64,000 nt of DNA from RUG14300 sp964561145 (GCA_964561145.1 CAZLNZ010000001.1:1-64000); one strand, 5' to 3'; positions 1 to 7,782 are shown, counted from the first letter of the stretch. Translations and numbers: made by a program. The notes: generated from the letters alone by a model not told the origin.

Positions 1-6
1 CCCAGG

Positions 7-41
7 GTAAATTCCACCTCAAATTCCACTGTGGAATTTAC
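7..41. repeat. Inverted repeat upstream of mtnN
   Basis: GTAAATTCCAC (7-17) is matched by its reverse complement GTGGAATTTAC (31-41), and the loop holds a second AAATTCCAC (21-29) that can also pair with 31-39. There is only a short T stretch after it, so it is a poor terminator. It could be an operator for the promoter at 91-119 or the end of an upstream gene's 3' region outside the window. Confidence 0.5.
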
Positions 42-90
42 TTTGGGAATTCACTGAATAAAGAAAATCGGCATTTAATTGTTTAAAGAG

Positions 91-119
91 TTGAAAAAAA
101 GTCTTTGTTATTTTATAAT
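91..119 (+). promoter_or_regulatory. Sigma-A promoter of the mtnN operon
   Basis: TTGAAA (91-96), 17 bases, TATAAT (114-119). It is followed by an AAGGAG ribosome site at 138-143 and the ATG at 151. It should drive the five-gene plus-strand run to 4234. Confidence 0.75.
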
Positions 120-150
120 ATGAATAGTAAAGACCTTAAGGAGTAATTAT

Positions 151-822
151 ATGGGTAAAAAAATCGGCATAGTCGTAGCAATGCAAAGGGAAGCCGGGGT
201 TTTAGAGCATTTTTCAAATATTGAAAAGAAGACAGTATTGGGGATAGAGTTCTATTCTTTTTCTTCCGCTAATAATTCCGTTTGTCTTGCAAGGTGCGGT
301 ATAGGCGAAACACGAGCTGCAGCCGCAACCGCCCTTCTTATATCGCTTTTCCATTGTGACAATATTATCAACTATGGCTATGTCGGTGCATTGAACGATA
401 GTCTTATGATAGACGAGGTGGTTGCCGTCGAGGAGGTTATACATACCGACGTTGACTTAACAGCCTTTGGTTTGGCTCTCGGACAATATGACGAGGAAAA
501 AGAGGTTGAAATCAAATGTGATGACACTCTTCTCTATGAACTTTGCGGTGACACCAAAAGAGTTCGTCTTGCTTCGTCTGATAAGTTTGTAGCGACAAGA
601 GAAAAGAAACTTTTTCTTGCAAACAATTTTAACGCTCAAATCTGTGATATGGAAGGAGCTGGAATTGCTTCCGTATGTCGACAAGCAGGGGTCCCGTTTG
701 CACTTTTGAAAATAGTTGCAGACGGTGTAAAAGAAGAAGATTGTACAGAAAGCTTTTCTAAAAATTCCATTTTCGGAATTGCTCCATTGGTGGACATCAT
801 TTGTAGATATCTTGAAAAATAA
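151..822 (+). CDS. mtnN: 5'-methylthioadenosine/S-adenosylhomocysteine nucleosidase
   Basis: This 223-residue cytosolic enzyme should hydrolyse methylthioadenosine and S-adenosylhomocysteine to adenine plus the thio-ribose, clearing inhibitory by-products of SAM-dependent methylation. The length and order of motifs match the MTAN family: E14 in AMQRE (proton relay Glu), the FG-x4-GQ stretch near 106-112, SSDKF at 142-146, DMEGAG with E168 (ribose-binding Glu) and VADG with D191 (catalytic Asp). The start has an AAGGAG site 7 bases upstream. The next two genes are methyltransferases that produce SAH, which fits. Other nucleoside phosphorylase-fold activities (futalosine hydrolase) cannot be fully excluded, but the residues favour MTAN. 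Confidence 0.88.
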   Translation: MGKKIGIVVAMQREAGVLEHFSNIEKKTVLGIEFYSFSSANNSVCLARCGIGETRAAAATALLISLFHCDNIINYGYVGALNDSLMIDEVVAVEEVIHTDVDLTAFGLALGQYDEEKEVEIKCDDTLLYELCGDTKRVRLASSDKFVATREKKLFLANNFNAQICDMEGAGIASVCRQAGVPFALLKIVADGVKEEDCTESFSKNSIFGIAPLVDIICRYLEK

Positions 823-1539
823 ATGAACGTTGAACTTAAAAGCAATGAACGAATAGAGGACTTAGGTATTAATGATCTAAGGATTATACAATCACCGCAG
901 GGCTATTGCTTTAGCTCCGACTCAGTTCTTTTGGCTAACTTTGTTCAAGTTGGTTCAAAGGAAGAAGTCGTTGATCTTTGCTCCGGGTCCGGAATCATCG
1001 GTATATTGCTTGCAGCCAAAACAAAGGCTAAAAGGATAACTCTAGTTGAACTTCAAGAAAGACTCTATGAAATGAGTTTAAGAAGTGTTGCTCTTAACAA
1101 TCTTGAGGATAGAATCGTTGTTATCAATCAAGACATTAAAGAGGTACATAAAACCCTTGGATTTGAAAAAGTCGATGTGATATGCTGTAATCCGCCATAT
1201 TTCAAATTAAGCGACGGAAAAACAAGGGATAATCCCGAGGTTGCGGTTGCCCGTCACGAAGTAAGTTTAAACCTTGAGGAAATGTTGGATAGTGTCAATC
1301 GTCTGCTGAAATTCGGAGGCAGATTTTATATAGTATATACCTCGGATAGGCTGTCAGAACTTCTGGTTGAGCTTTCAAAAAGAAAGCTAGAGCCTAAAAA
1401 GCTATTGATAATATCTGATAGGGGTAAGCCCTCTGATTCGGTATTGGTTATGGCTAAAAAGGGGGCAGAACGTGGCATTCGCGTTAAAACAGCCTTTAGA
1501 ACGGAGGCGGAAAAGGATTATTCCTCATTAAAATGGTAA
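823..1539 (+). CDS. tRNA1(Val) (adenine-37-N6)-methyltransferase-like protein
   Basis: A 238-residue class I SAM-dependent methylase. The SAM-binding loop DLCSGSGIIG lies at 51-60 and the N6-adenine catalytic motif NPPYF at 123-127. The N-terminal GYCFSSDSVLLANF resembles the family signature of TrmN6 (YfiC) proteins, which modify A37 of tRNA1(Val). The ATG follows the stop of mtnN with no gap, so translation is probably coupled. The family includes several tRNA/rRNA N6-adenine methylases, so the substrate is by homology only. Confidence 0.8.
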   Translation: MNVELKSNERIEDLGINDLRIIQSPQGYCFSSDSVLLANFVQVGSKEEVVDLCSGSGIIGILLAAKTKAKRITLVELQERLYEMSLRSVALNNLEDRIVVINQDIKEVHKTLGFEKVDVICCNPPYFKLSDGKTRDNPEVAVARHEVSLNLEEMLDSVNRLLKFGGRFYIVYTSDRLSELLVELSKRKLEPKKLLIISDRGKPSDSVLVMAKKGAERGIRVKTAFRTEAEKDYSSLKW

Positions 1540-1540
1540 T

Positions 1541-2335
1541 ATGTTGTACTTAGTCGGAACACCTATAGGAAATTTAAAGGATATAACTCTAAGAGCATTG
1601 GATATTCTCCGCTCTGTTGATATCATAGCATGTGAGGATACTCGTCACAGTGCTCCCTTTTTGGCAAGCTACGATATACATAAGCCACTGATAAGTTATC
1701 ATAAGTTCAATGAAAGGGAACAAAGCGTAAAGATTATTGAAGAGCTCAAAGCGGGCAAGAATATTGCATTGATTACGGATGCAGGCATGCCGTGTATAAG
1801 CGATCCGGGTGCTATTCTTGTAGAAGAACTTGTCAAAGAAGGTTTAGAATATCAGGTTATTCCTGGTCCGAGTGCGGTAATTAGTGCCCTAACGTTAGCC
1901 GGTGTAAGCAGTGGTTATACGTTCATAGGTTTTTTGAATGATAAAAATAAAGTGATGGAAGCTCAAGTTGATCCCTTTATTCATTCCCCCCTTCCGCTTG
2001 TTTTCTATTGTGGTTCGCACGATTTAGAAAAATACAGAGCATTTTTATTGAAAAAGCTAGGAGATCGTCCCTTGTATGTCGTTAAAGAAATAACAAAACT
2101 TTACGAGGGTGTCGAACGTACTACGCTTGAAAAGGGTATATCTTCTGATTCACGAGGGGAATTTGTTTTAATTGTAGGGGGAGCAACGGGAAATCCTCTT
2201 TTAGAGCTCTCGCCAAAAGAACATCTTCTCAAATATATCGAACTTGGTCTTTCCAAAAAAGAGGCAATAAAAAAGGTTGCCGATGAAAGAGGCGTTCGCC
2301 GTGACGATATATATAAAATCGCTTTAGATATATGA
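1541..2335 (+). CDS. rsmI: 16S rRNA (cytidine-1402-2'-O)-methyltransferase
   Basis: 264 residues with the hallmark RsmI/tetrapyrrole-methylase layout: GTPIGNL at 6-12, CEDTRH at 31-36, the glycine loop TDAGMPCISDPG at 79-90 and PGPSA near 109-112. The C-terminal tail (KKEAIKKVADERGVRRDDIY) is the small helix-turn-helix-like extension found in RsmI. It should methylate the 2'-OH of C1402 in 16S rRNA, fine-tuning the decoding site. It begins one base after the preceding methylase stop and its own stop overlaps the next gene (ATGA at 2332-2335). Pairing of a TrmN6-like gene with rsmI is common in Bacillota. Confidence 0.93.
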   Translation: MLYLVGTPIGNLKDITLRALDILRSVDIIACEDTRHSAPFLASYDIHKPLISYHKFNEREQSVKIIEELKAGKNIALITDAGMPCISDPGAILVEELVKEGLEYQVIPGPSAVISALTLAGVSSGYTFIGFLNDKNKVMEAQVDPFIHSPLPLVFYCGSHDLEKYRAFLLKKLGDRPLYVVKEITKLYEGVERTTLEKGISSDSRGEFVLIVGGATGNPLLELSPKEHLLKYIELGLSKKEAIKKVADERGVRRDDIYKIALDI

Positions 2336-3597
2336 GAAAGACCGTCTATTCTCGTCCTGCAGATCATTCGGGATTATTGTATCCCCTAATAATGACTCTT
2401 TCCGAGCAAAGCAATTATCGTTTTCAAGCGAGCTTGTATGAACCGGTTAAGCCCGATATCCTTTTGTCTGCATATAAGCAAGCTTTGAATAGATTTCCCT
2501 CTTTCAAGGTCGAACTTGATGTCGGTCTTTTTCGTCCGAGTTTCGTGGAGAACTTTAACGAGCCCTTTATTGAGGAGTATGACGGAATTGTGCTTGGAAG
2601 AATGGATTCGTTGAGAAATCGACAATATCTACTTAAACTATCCTACAAGGATAAAAAAATTTATCTTGAGGTTTTTCATGGTCTTGCCGACGGTACGGGT
2701 GCGTTGAAATTTTTCGGCTATCTTCTTGATTATTACGTTTTTCTTGACAAGGGAACAACTAATCCGGAAGATGACTATCCTGTTCTTGAAGGAGAGGATG
2801 AGGATGCTTATGAACGGTACTATGACAGATCGGCACTGCGAAAGGGTATGCTTAAAAATGCAAATAAAAACGCATTACAAATAAAGGGAAGAAAGTATAT
2901 TCTTGATGGAAAATCCTTGATGAAGGTTACCATCGATACAGAAGAACTTTTGCGAATTTCGAGAAGCTATAATTGTACATTGAGTGTGTTTTTAGGAGGA
3001 GTTGCCCTTCTTTCCGCAGTGGAAATATCAGAAAACAAGAGGAGAAAAAGATGTCCGACTCTATTTCTTCCTGTTGATTTACGCCAGGCTTTTCCTTCAA
3101 ATACGGTGAATAACTTCGTTTGCACCGCAAAATGCAAAGTTAGAGATTATCAGAATGCAGAACTTACTAGTTATATTTCACAACTAAAGGATGAACTTGT
3201 TAAGGAAACCGAAAGGGACAAGCTTGCCTCTGAAATGGCATTTACCTCTACTGTTGCAAAAAATCCTATTATCAAGTATGTTCCTTTATTTCTTAAAAGG
3301 TTTTTTATTAAGCTTGGAAGGGAATTAGTTACGGCAAGTAAGCAAACGATAATACTGTCAAACCTCGGAAAAATTACACTTCCGAATAATTTGGAAAAGG
3401 AGCTGGAAAGTATCTCTTTTGCACTAAATTGCAACGGACGTACCCCGCTAAATATGTCCGTTGCAAGCTTGAAAGGGAAAACCTTTATTAACTTTACCTC
3501 GATTTTAAAGGAAAAAAGTTTTCAGACACGTTTTCTCCAACATCTTAGGGATATGGGCTTGGACTTTACCTTGAGCGGAGAATTTAAGGAGAAATGA
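2332..3597 (+). CDS. Condensation-domain-fold / alcohol acetyltransferase-like protein
   Basis: 421 residues of the CoA-dependent acyltransferase superfamily that includes NRPS condensation domains and alcohol acetyltransferases. The signature HxxxDG motif is present as H116-GLA-D120-G121 (HGLADGTG). A second-half NxxxRxPLN-like stretch (NCNGRTPLNMSV) is where the superfamily has its solvent-channel strand. No carrier domain or membrane segment is seen, so it is a stand-alone soluble acyltransferase whose acyl donor and acceptor are unknown. It is translationally coupled to rsmI by an ATGA overlap and followed by the zinc-ribbon membrane protein, suggesting the last two work together, perhaps on a lipid or surface glycan. 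Confidence 0.7.
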   Translation: MRKTVYSRPADHSGLLYPLIMTLSEQSNYRFQASLYEPVKPDILLSAYKQALNRFPSFKVELDVGLFRPSFVENFNEPFIEEYDGIVLGRMDSLRNRQYLLKLSYKDKKIYLEVFHGLADGTGALKFFGYLLDYYVFLDKGTTNPEDDYPVLEGEDEDAYERYYDRSALRKGMLKNANKNALQIKGRKYILDGKSLMKVTIDTEELLRISRSYNCTLSVFLGGVALLSAVEISENKRRKRCPTLFLPVDLRQAFPSNTVNNFVCTAKCKVRDYQNAELTSYISQLKDELVKETERDKLASEMAFTSTVAKNPIIKYVPLFLKRFFIKLGRELVTASKQTIILSNLGKITLPNNLEKELESISFALNCNGRTPLNMSVASLKGKTFINFTSILKEKSFQTRFLQHLRDMGLDFTLSGEFKEK

Positions 3598-3598
3598 T

Positions 3599-4234
3599 AT
3601 GATATGTCCTAAATGCGGAAATAAAATAGAAGAAGACGTATTTTCTTGTCCTTTATGTGGAGAAGCTCTTCTTGACAAGCCCAAAAGAAAAAAAAGAGAA
3701 GGCAATCGTAAAATTCCCTTCTCTCATATATATATACTCCTCACCCTCTCTCTTACCCTCGCTTGTATTGGATTAAACCTTTACTTTAAAAAAAGCATTA
3801 CTTGGTGGATAATAGTTGCAGTCAGCTTCGCGTTCCTCTATTTTATAATAAGGCATACGCTGTTCGGGCTACGCAATACCTCCTCCAAGCTTGCGTACCT
3901 GTCCTTGGCTTTAATGCTATGGGCTATAAGTATTTTTGAAATATTATCCTTTGACGGCGGTTATGACTACGTTTTACCTTTTCTTCAACTCGCATTTTTA
4001 GCGATTTTGATATTACGCCTGATTATATGCTTCGACAAAGCAAAGGGATACGTTACATCGATCGAGGCTTGCGGTGTGTTTGCATCGATACCCCTCTGGA
4101 TATGTTTGGGCAAGGGAATCGATTCACTGTTTGCTCTTATTGCCGCTATAATAGGACTTATTACCTCAACCGTTGTTTTTATAGTATTCTTTAAAGAAAG
4201 TCTTCTAGAAATTAAACGTTTTTTTAGAGCCTAA
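3599..4234 (+). CDS. Zinc-ribbon multi-pass membrane protein (DUF6320-like)
   Basis: 211 residues. The N-terminus carries a zinc ribbon with CxxCG twice (C3/C6 and C17/C20). The rest holds about six hydrophobic segments (roughly 42-62, 68-86, 96-116, 122-142, 155-170, 178-200). A basic stretch PKRKKREGNRK after the ribbon predicts the ribbon is cytosolic. The start is set by AAGGAG at 3587-3592, 6 bases before the ATG. I recall this architecture next to alcohol-acetyltransferase-like genes in Clostridia, as here, but the DUF number is from memory. The function is unknown; it could be a membrane anchor or partner for the acyltransferase. Confidence 0.6.
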   Translation: MICPKCGNKIEEDVFSCPLCGEALLDKPKRKKREGNRKIPFSHIYILLTLSLTLACIGLNLYFKKSITWWIIVAVSFAFLYFIIRHTLFGLRNTSSKLAYLSLALMLWAISIFEILSFDGGYDYVLPFLQLAFLAILILRLIICFDKAKGYVTSIEACGVFASIPLWICLGKGIDSLFALIAAIIGLITSTVVFIVFFKESLLEIKRFFRA

Positions 4235-4551
4235 TCTCTAGTAAGCTCGTCCTTACGTCTGTCCGCACATTTTGTTTTAATTATACCGTCTTCGACTAAA
4301 AGTCTTTCTCTAGTACATTCACTATTTAGATTATAAATACAATCGGCAGAGCATTGAACGATCGTGTCGTTTTCCGTAAAATCAAAAGCAATTGCCGATT
4401 CGTAATTATCGAATAGCTGAGCTAACGCACCTCCGTCTCTCTTTACCTTGGTCTTACAAACCCCTTTTTCATTAATATCGACCACATTTGCCAAGCAATG
4501 CTCGCATTTATTGTGTTCGCAGTTAGCTGTAGTACAACGTAATCCTTTCAT
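4231..4551 (-). CDS. DUF1540 domain protein (two Cys-rich repeats)
   Basis: 106 residues with two copies of the DUF1540 pattern: C-x5-C-x4-C-x2-C-x2-NVVDI at the N-terminus and C-x3-C-x5-C-x3 followed by LLVEDG near the C-terminus. The conserved cysteines suggest a small metal-binding module. DUF1540 proteins are widespread in spore-forming Clostridia and have no firm role. An AAGGAGG site lies 6-7 bases before the ATG. It converges on the membrane-protein gene with a 4-base overlap of the two ends, so there is no room for a separate terminator between them. Confidence 0.8.
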   Translation of the reverse strand: MKGLRCTTANCEHNKCEHCLANVVDINEKGVCKTKVKRDGGALAQLFDNYESAIAFDFTENDTIVQCSADCIYNLNSECTRERLLVEDGIIKTKCADRRKDELTRD

Positions 4552-4873
4552 AAAATCCTCCTTATTTCAGTTTTAGTATTGACAAAAACAGATAAGTTAT
4601 ACAGCGGAACTATTCGGAATTGTTATTGTAAAAGAAAGGAAGTTGTTATTAAAGAGTTTTCGGGAATACTCAAGGATGAAAGTGGTAATAAGTTAATTAC
4701 TCTAACACTGTCCTTAAGTATGGTGATATTTGATGAAAAACTTCAATATTGCAATAAAGTTTTTTGTTGATAACGTTATCATTTCGTGTTTCTAGTGAAA
4801 TCATAATAAAGCATCGAGAGATAATACGAAAAAAATATAACTTTTCGTACTGATATTCATTATTTTTATTCAA

Positions 4874-4912
4874 GAAAAAAAGGCTTGATATATTTCAATC
4901 AAACCTTTTTTT
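4874..4912. terminator. Bidirectional terminator-like hairpin
   Basis: AGGCTTGAT (4881-4889) pairs with ATCAAACCT (4898-4906) with one C-A mismatch. It is flanked by an A run on the left and a T run on the right, so either strand gives a stem followed by U residues. Confidence 0.6.
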
Positions 4913-4959
4913 ATACTGTTGTTTGTCGAAGTATTTTGATACAAATGACTTTCCTACTT

Positions 4960-5017
4960 GAGAATTCCGACACCCTGGTGCTAAAAAGCGACACCCCTAA
5001 GTGTTAGAACGATTACC
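4960..5017. repeat. Left repeat end of a putative decayed element
   Basis: CGACACCC occurs at 4968-4975 and 4989-4996 (21-base spacing), followed by TTAGAACGATTACC near 5004-5017. The latter is the inverted counterpart of GTAATCGTTCT copies at 6059 and 6080. Multiple 20-21 bp repeats at the ends are a feature of IS21-type elements; that assignment is inference. Confidence 0.45.
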
Positions 5018-5025
5018 TTGATACC

Positions 5026-5685
5026 CTATTTAATATATTTTTCAAAGTATCCGTTACCCCAATCGTACCCGTATGGTGTATTTTCGCTTTGTGTTATTTT
5101 TTCGGGAAGTTTTAAAGAAAGTGCTCCTAAGGCAATTCCACATCCAATACCGACAAGCCAATGCCACCAAATCGGAGGAGTGTCAATTACAAAAGAAATA
5201 ATGATTGCTATCGCTATAGGTAAGTACCCGAAAATAGTAGTAAAAAGTCCGGGATTATATATTGTTCTTTTACCTTTTCCCTTGAATCTCTTATAAGAAA
5301 AAATGCCACCTTTTGTATGGCCGAATATCTCTGCTGAACATAAAAACAATTGCATTATCAAAAAGACGGAATTCACTCCGACAAAAAGCACCACTACACC
5401 AAATACGATGCCTATAAAATTAGTAAACATATCAGATAATTGATTCATAGGGTAACAGTCGGGATGTTCCGATTTTACCATAATGTTGTACATATAATGA
5501 AATCCGCCCGGAAATCTCCATTCTTCCAAAACGTGCAATGGCAATAATGCCGTGGCAAATGCAAATATCTTCGTTTGCATGGTCCAAGTGTTCCACATCA
5601 TAATAGTAATGCCGATTATAACACCGCTAATCAAAGTTATCACGTACAACCAAATATTTAACCAAGCATTAAAAATTTTTTTCAT
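5026..5685 (-). CDS. HXXEE domain membrane protein
   Basis: 219 residues with about five membrane segments. The family-defining H-x-x-E-E is seen as PLHVLEEW near residues 49-56, followed by the polar PGGFHYMYN. Further conserved-looking polar motifs are NQLSDMFTN and FGHTKGG. HXXEE proteins are small integral membrane proteins of unknown activity, possibly metal-dependent from their His/Glu sites. An AAGGAG site lies 8 bases before the ATG. The gene sits between inverted short repeats (4960-5017 and 6059-6112) together with a recombinase remnant, so it may have been cargo of a small element. Confidence 0.75.
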   Translation of the reverse strand: MKKIFNAWLNIWLYVITLISGVIIGITIMMWNTWTMQTKIFAFATALLPLHVLEEWRFPGGFHYMYNIMVKSEHPDCYPMNQLSDMFTNFIGIVFGVVVLFVGVNSVFLIMQLFLCSAEIFGHTKGGIFSYKRFKGKGKRTIYNPGLFTTIFGYLPIAIAIIISFVIDTPPIWWHWLVGIGCGIALGALSLKLPEKITQSENTPYGYDWGNGYFEKYIK

Positions 5686-5691
5686 TACATA

Positions 5692-5812
5692 CTCCTTTTA
5701 TTTATTTAACAATGATGTCTTCCCTCATTGCTTTTGTTTTTTTATCTTTATCGTCATTTTTCATATGCTCGATCTCTTTATTGATGAATTCGTCAACCTT
5801 GAAAATATTATA
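5692..5812 (-). other. Short open stretch before the HXXEE gene, possible gene remnant
   Basis: Directly upstream of the HXXEE gene on the minus strand an open stretch of about 37 codons ends with TAA just before the HXXEE ribosome site. Its product ends KDKKTKAMREDIIVK. A minimal ATG start gives about 20 residues with no good ribosome site. It may be a tiny gene or the tail of a lost regulator. I see no recognisable domain. Confidence 0.25.
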
Positions 5813-5870
5813 TCACAAAATAGCGAAAATTTCAATGCGTAGGCACTACCACAACAAAAAAAGACGCCTA

Positions 5871-6080
5871 CTAATTTTCAGCGTCTATCGTTATTTCTTT
5901 TGTGTTTGTAAATTTGAATGTTATGTTTTTATCGTGATACACTACTGCTTGGTCAACCAATAAGAGCCAAAGGTTGTCGTCCCAAGTATCAATCACATCA
6001 TGTTTATCCTCAATCGAGGCAATGAATAATCCCATTGATTTTGCTTTTATCACCCATAGTAATCGTTCTGCTACCTAGGG
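5871..6080 (-). pseudogene. C-terminal fragment of a large serine recombinase
   Basis: The translated end (…DTWDDNLWLLLVDQAVVYHD… then ITFKFTNTKEITID) matches the conserved tail of transposon/ICE-type serine recombinases, which typically read F-D-E-x-L-W-x-x-L-V-D-x-V-x-V-Y followed by a short strand F-K-D-G-T-E-I. Only about 65 residues remain. The reading frame can be followed upstream to about 6080 and then hits a stop inside the short direct repeats, so the resolvase catalytic domain and the DNA-binding part are gone. It is evidence of a former integrative element at this place. Confidence 0.6.
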
Positions 6081-6112
6081 TAATCGTTCTACCACCTAAT
6101 GCTAAAATCGGT
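6059..6112. repeat. Right repeat end of a putative decayed element
   Basis: GTAATCGTTCT occurs at 6059-6069 and 6080-6090 with exact 21-base spacing, followed by ACCACCTAATGCT. In reverse complement this reads like the left end near 4996-5017 (CTAAGTG-TTAGAACGATTAC), so the two ends face each other. Confidence 0.45.
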
Positions 6113-6396
6113 TAGAAAGGATAAAAATTTAATACAAAAACAAATAAAAAATCCACCAGACCATAAAAATCTGATGGAAATTTCCTATAAATATGCCTAT
6201 TTTAGCCTAAAAAACACTAAAAAGCCTAAAAAATAGTCTTTACACCTTTTATTCATTGTATCAAACCTATGCTTTTCTTATGTGTGCCACTACCAATTTT
6301 TATACAATTTGCGTACACCTTGTAAAAAATGCGTACAGTTACAAAATTTTGCGTACAGCAGGTAAAAAGTACGTAAACCTTTAAATTAGAATTTGA
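6113..6396. other. Intergenic region with an imperfect hairpin and a 20-bp periodic repeat
   Basis: TCCACCAGA (6151-6159) can pair with TCTGATGGA (6169-6177) with one mismatch. At 6311-6376 GCGTACA recurs every 20 bases. No gene is seen. Confidence 0.45.
6311..6376. repeat. 20-bp direct repeats, GCGTACA core
   Basis: GCGTACA starts at 6311, 6331 and 6351, and a decayed copy (TACGTA) near 6370, each followed by an A-rich stretch. Exact 20-base phasing places the cores on almost the same DNA face every two turns. It resembles multiple transposase-binding repeats at the ends of IS21-type elements, or an array of regulator sites for the acetyltransferase gene that ends at 6397. Confidence 0.6.
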
Positions 6397-7014
6397 TTAT
6401 TGTTGTGAGATAATATTCCATGCCTCGTCATCAATATCCTCGTCTTTATAAAGCTTTCGCACATCCTCATCGGTGATTTTACGTATTACTTTGCACGGAT
6501 TCCCTGCGGCAATACACCAATCGGGAATATCTTTCGTTACTACGCTACCTGCACCGACGACCACATTATTTCCGACATGCACCCCCGGGCAAATTACAGA
6601 ACTGCCACCGATCCACACATTGTTGCCAACTGTTACTGATTTACCGTATTCATATCCTGAATTTCGTGCAAAAGGGTGTATGGGATGCCCTGCAGTGTAG
6701 ACCGATACGTTGGGCCCGAGTAAACAGTTGTCTCCGAAAGTAACCTTTGCAACATCAAGTATTGTGCAGTTTGCATTGGTATAAAAATTCTTTCCTGTTG
6801 TGATATTTTTGCCGAAATCGCAATGGAATGGTGGTGTGATATGTGCATCACTTTCTCCGAAAAGTTCTTTCGCAACGGCATTAATACCTTCGATATCGGT
6901 TCTATCCATAAAATTCAACTTTTGCAGAAGTCTTCGGCAAGCTTTGATTTCTTTGAACACCATTTCATCCGCAATGTATGCCATTTCGTTATCTCTACGT
7001 TCTATATTATTCAT
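6397..7014 (-). CDS. Maltose/galactoside O-acetyltransferase (left-handed beta-helix)
   Basis: 205 residues, the usual length of Maa/LacA-type acetyltransferases. An N-terminal Mac domain (IADEMVFKEIKACRRLLQKLN) is followed by hexapeptide repeats (NCTILDVAKVTFGDN, GNNVWIGGSSVICPG, VGNNVVVGAGSVVTKDIP). The catalytic His lies in YTAGHPIHP and the acyl-CoA pantetheine region in AAGNPCKVIRKI. It should transfer acetyl from acetyl-CoA to a 6-OH of a sugar in the cytosol. A GGAGGG site precedes the ATG. It is single-gene, beside the element scar; the exact sugar cannot be told from sequence. Confidence 0.85.
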   Translation of the reverse strand: MNNIERRDNEMAYIADEMVFKEIKACRRLLQKLNFMDRTDIEGINAVAKELFGESDAHITPPFHCDFGKNITTGKNFYTNANCTILDVAKVTFGDNCLLGPNVSVYTAGHPIHPFARNSGYEYGKSVTVGNNVWIGGSSVICPGVHVGNNVVVGAGSVVTKDIPDWCIAAGNPCKVIRKITDEDVRKLYKDEDIDDEAWNIISQQ

Positions 7015-7377
7015 TTCAGCCCTCCGTAAAATTTTTATTTATCAGTGTGTTTATTATACTGCAAAATCTCGCATTTTTCAATGCATTCACCCCATCAGTC
7101 AGCAAATTTAGAAAAAGAAAACCACCATATTTCAGGTGTCTCGATATTCATTTTTATCATTCGTTCCGTTGAAGCACCTTTCATTTCGTTGACAGGGCTA
7201 TTGTTCCGTCGATATACCTTTCGTTTCGTAGTGCTATGCACAAAAGATAAAAAGCCCCGCAAAAATACCTAATGGTACTCCTACAAGGCAAAAAATTACA
7301 TTACAGATAGGGAAAATACTCCTTTATGTAAAGAAAAAAGGTCTGACACAAATCGTATCAAACCTTTGATTGTCTTA
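7015..7377. other. Intergenic region between acetyltransferase and tmRNA
   Basis: No gene seen. It includes an imperfect direct repeat (GTTCCGT...ACCTTTC...TTTCGT) with copies starting at 7163 and 7203, 40 bases apart, and the tmRNA terminator at 7332-7366. Confidence 0.5.
7332..7366 (-). terminator. tmRNA terminator
   Basis: On the minus strand AAGGTTTGATAC pairs with GTGTCAGACCTT (two G-U wobbles), loop of 5, followed directly by a T run (A run at 7332-7339 on the plus strand). It lies 11 bases after the tmRNA CCA end. Confidence 0.8.
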
Positions 7378-7725
7378 TGGTGGAACTGGCGAGACTTGCA
7401 CTCGCGTCTAACGAGGAAATCACAGCGTTTTCTACATACTTATTTTGCGATTAGTTGTCGTTGGAGAGCGCACGCAAACGGGCTATTCCTTCCAATCCCT
7501 CTAAGTTCCGTTCTTTCATAAAGGGCATCCGAAAGCTCGGTTCCTCACAATCAATGATGCCGATGATTTAAGTTGTGAGCAGCTTAAGTTCGACAGCCCT
7601 GCAACTAAGCGGCAAGAGCGTAATTTTGACTATAATTGTCGTTTATTTTTATTTTTTCTTCGTAACGTGTTGCCCCGGTATGCTTACACTGCCCTTTCAC
7701 ACGCCATCGAATCTGAAACAGCCCC
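7378..7725 (-). ncRNA. ssrA: Transfer-messenger RNA (tmRNA), one-piece
   Basis: 348 bases. The ends form a tRNA-Ala-like acceptor stem: 5' GGGGCTG (7719-7725 reversed) with 3' CAGTTCC plus encoded ACCA (7378-7388), including the G3-U70 pair that alanyl-tRNA synthetase recognises. The 5' part has the D-like GATTCGATGG, and the 3' part has a T-arm GCGAG-TGCAAGT-CTCGC. In the middle is the tag frame ending NDNYSQNYALAA and a TAG stop, with EEKIKI before it, so the tag is about 17-18 residues ending in the protease signal ALAA. It rescues stalled ribosomes together with SmpB (not in window). The exact resume codon cannot be fixed by eye. Confidence 0.93.
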
Positions 7726-7753
7726 GAATACAGCCGTGTTTAGGCTCATTTTT

Positions 7754-7782
7754 ATTATATCAAATCGAGTTGCTTTTGTAAA
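7754..7782 (-). promoter_or_regulatory. tmRNA promoter
   Basis: Minus strand TTTACA (7777-7782 reversed), 17 bases, TATAAT (7754-7759 reversed). Transcription would begin about 20 bases before the mature tmRNA 5' end, leaving a short leader for RNase P to remove. Confidence 0.75.

Larger units (their letters stand above)
4552..5025. other. Intergenic region, 474 bases
   Basis: No convincing gene. It holds the upstream side of the DUF1540 gene, a bidirectional terminator-like hairpin at 4874-4912, and from about 4960 short repeats that look like one end of a decayed mobile element (described separately). A TTG-initiated 63-codon frame from 4579 lacks a ribosome site and family resemblance. 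Confidence 0.5.

Noticed and set aside
4579..4770. 63-codon plus-strand frame starting with TTG
   Set aside because: No ribosome site, non-standard start, and no family resemblance; it lies in the upstream region of the DUF1540 gene.
5712..5963. Plus-strand hydrophobic frames opposite the HXXEE upstream region and the recombinase fragment
   Set aside because: They are antisense to recognisable recombinase coding sequence and lack start signals.
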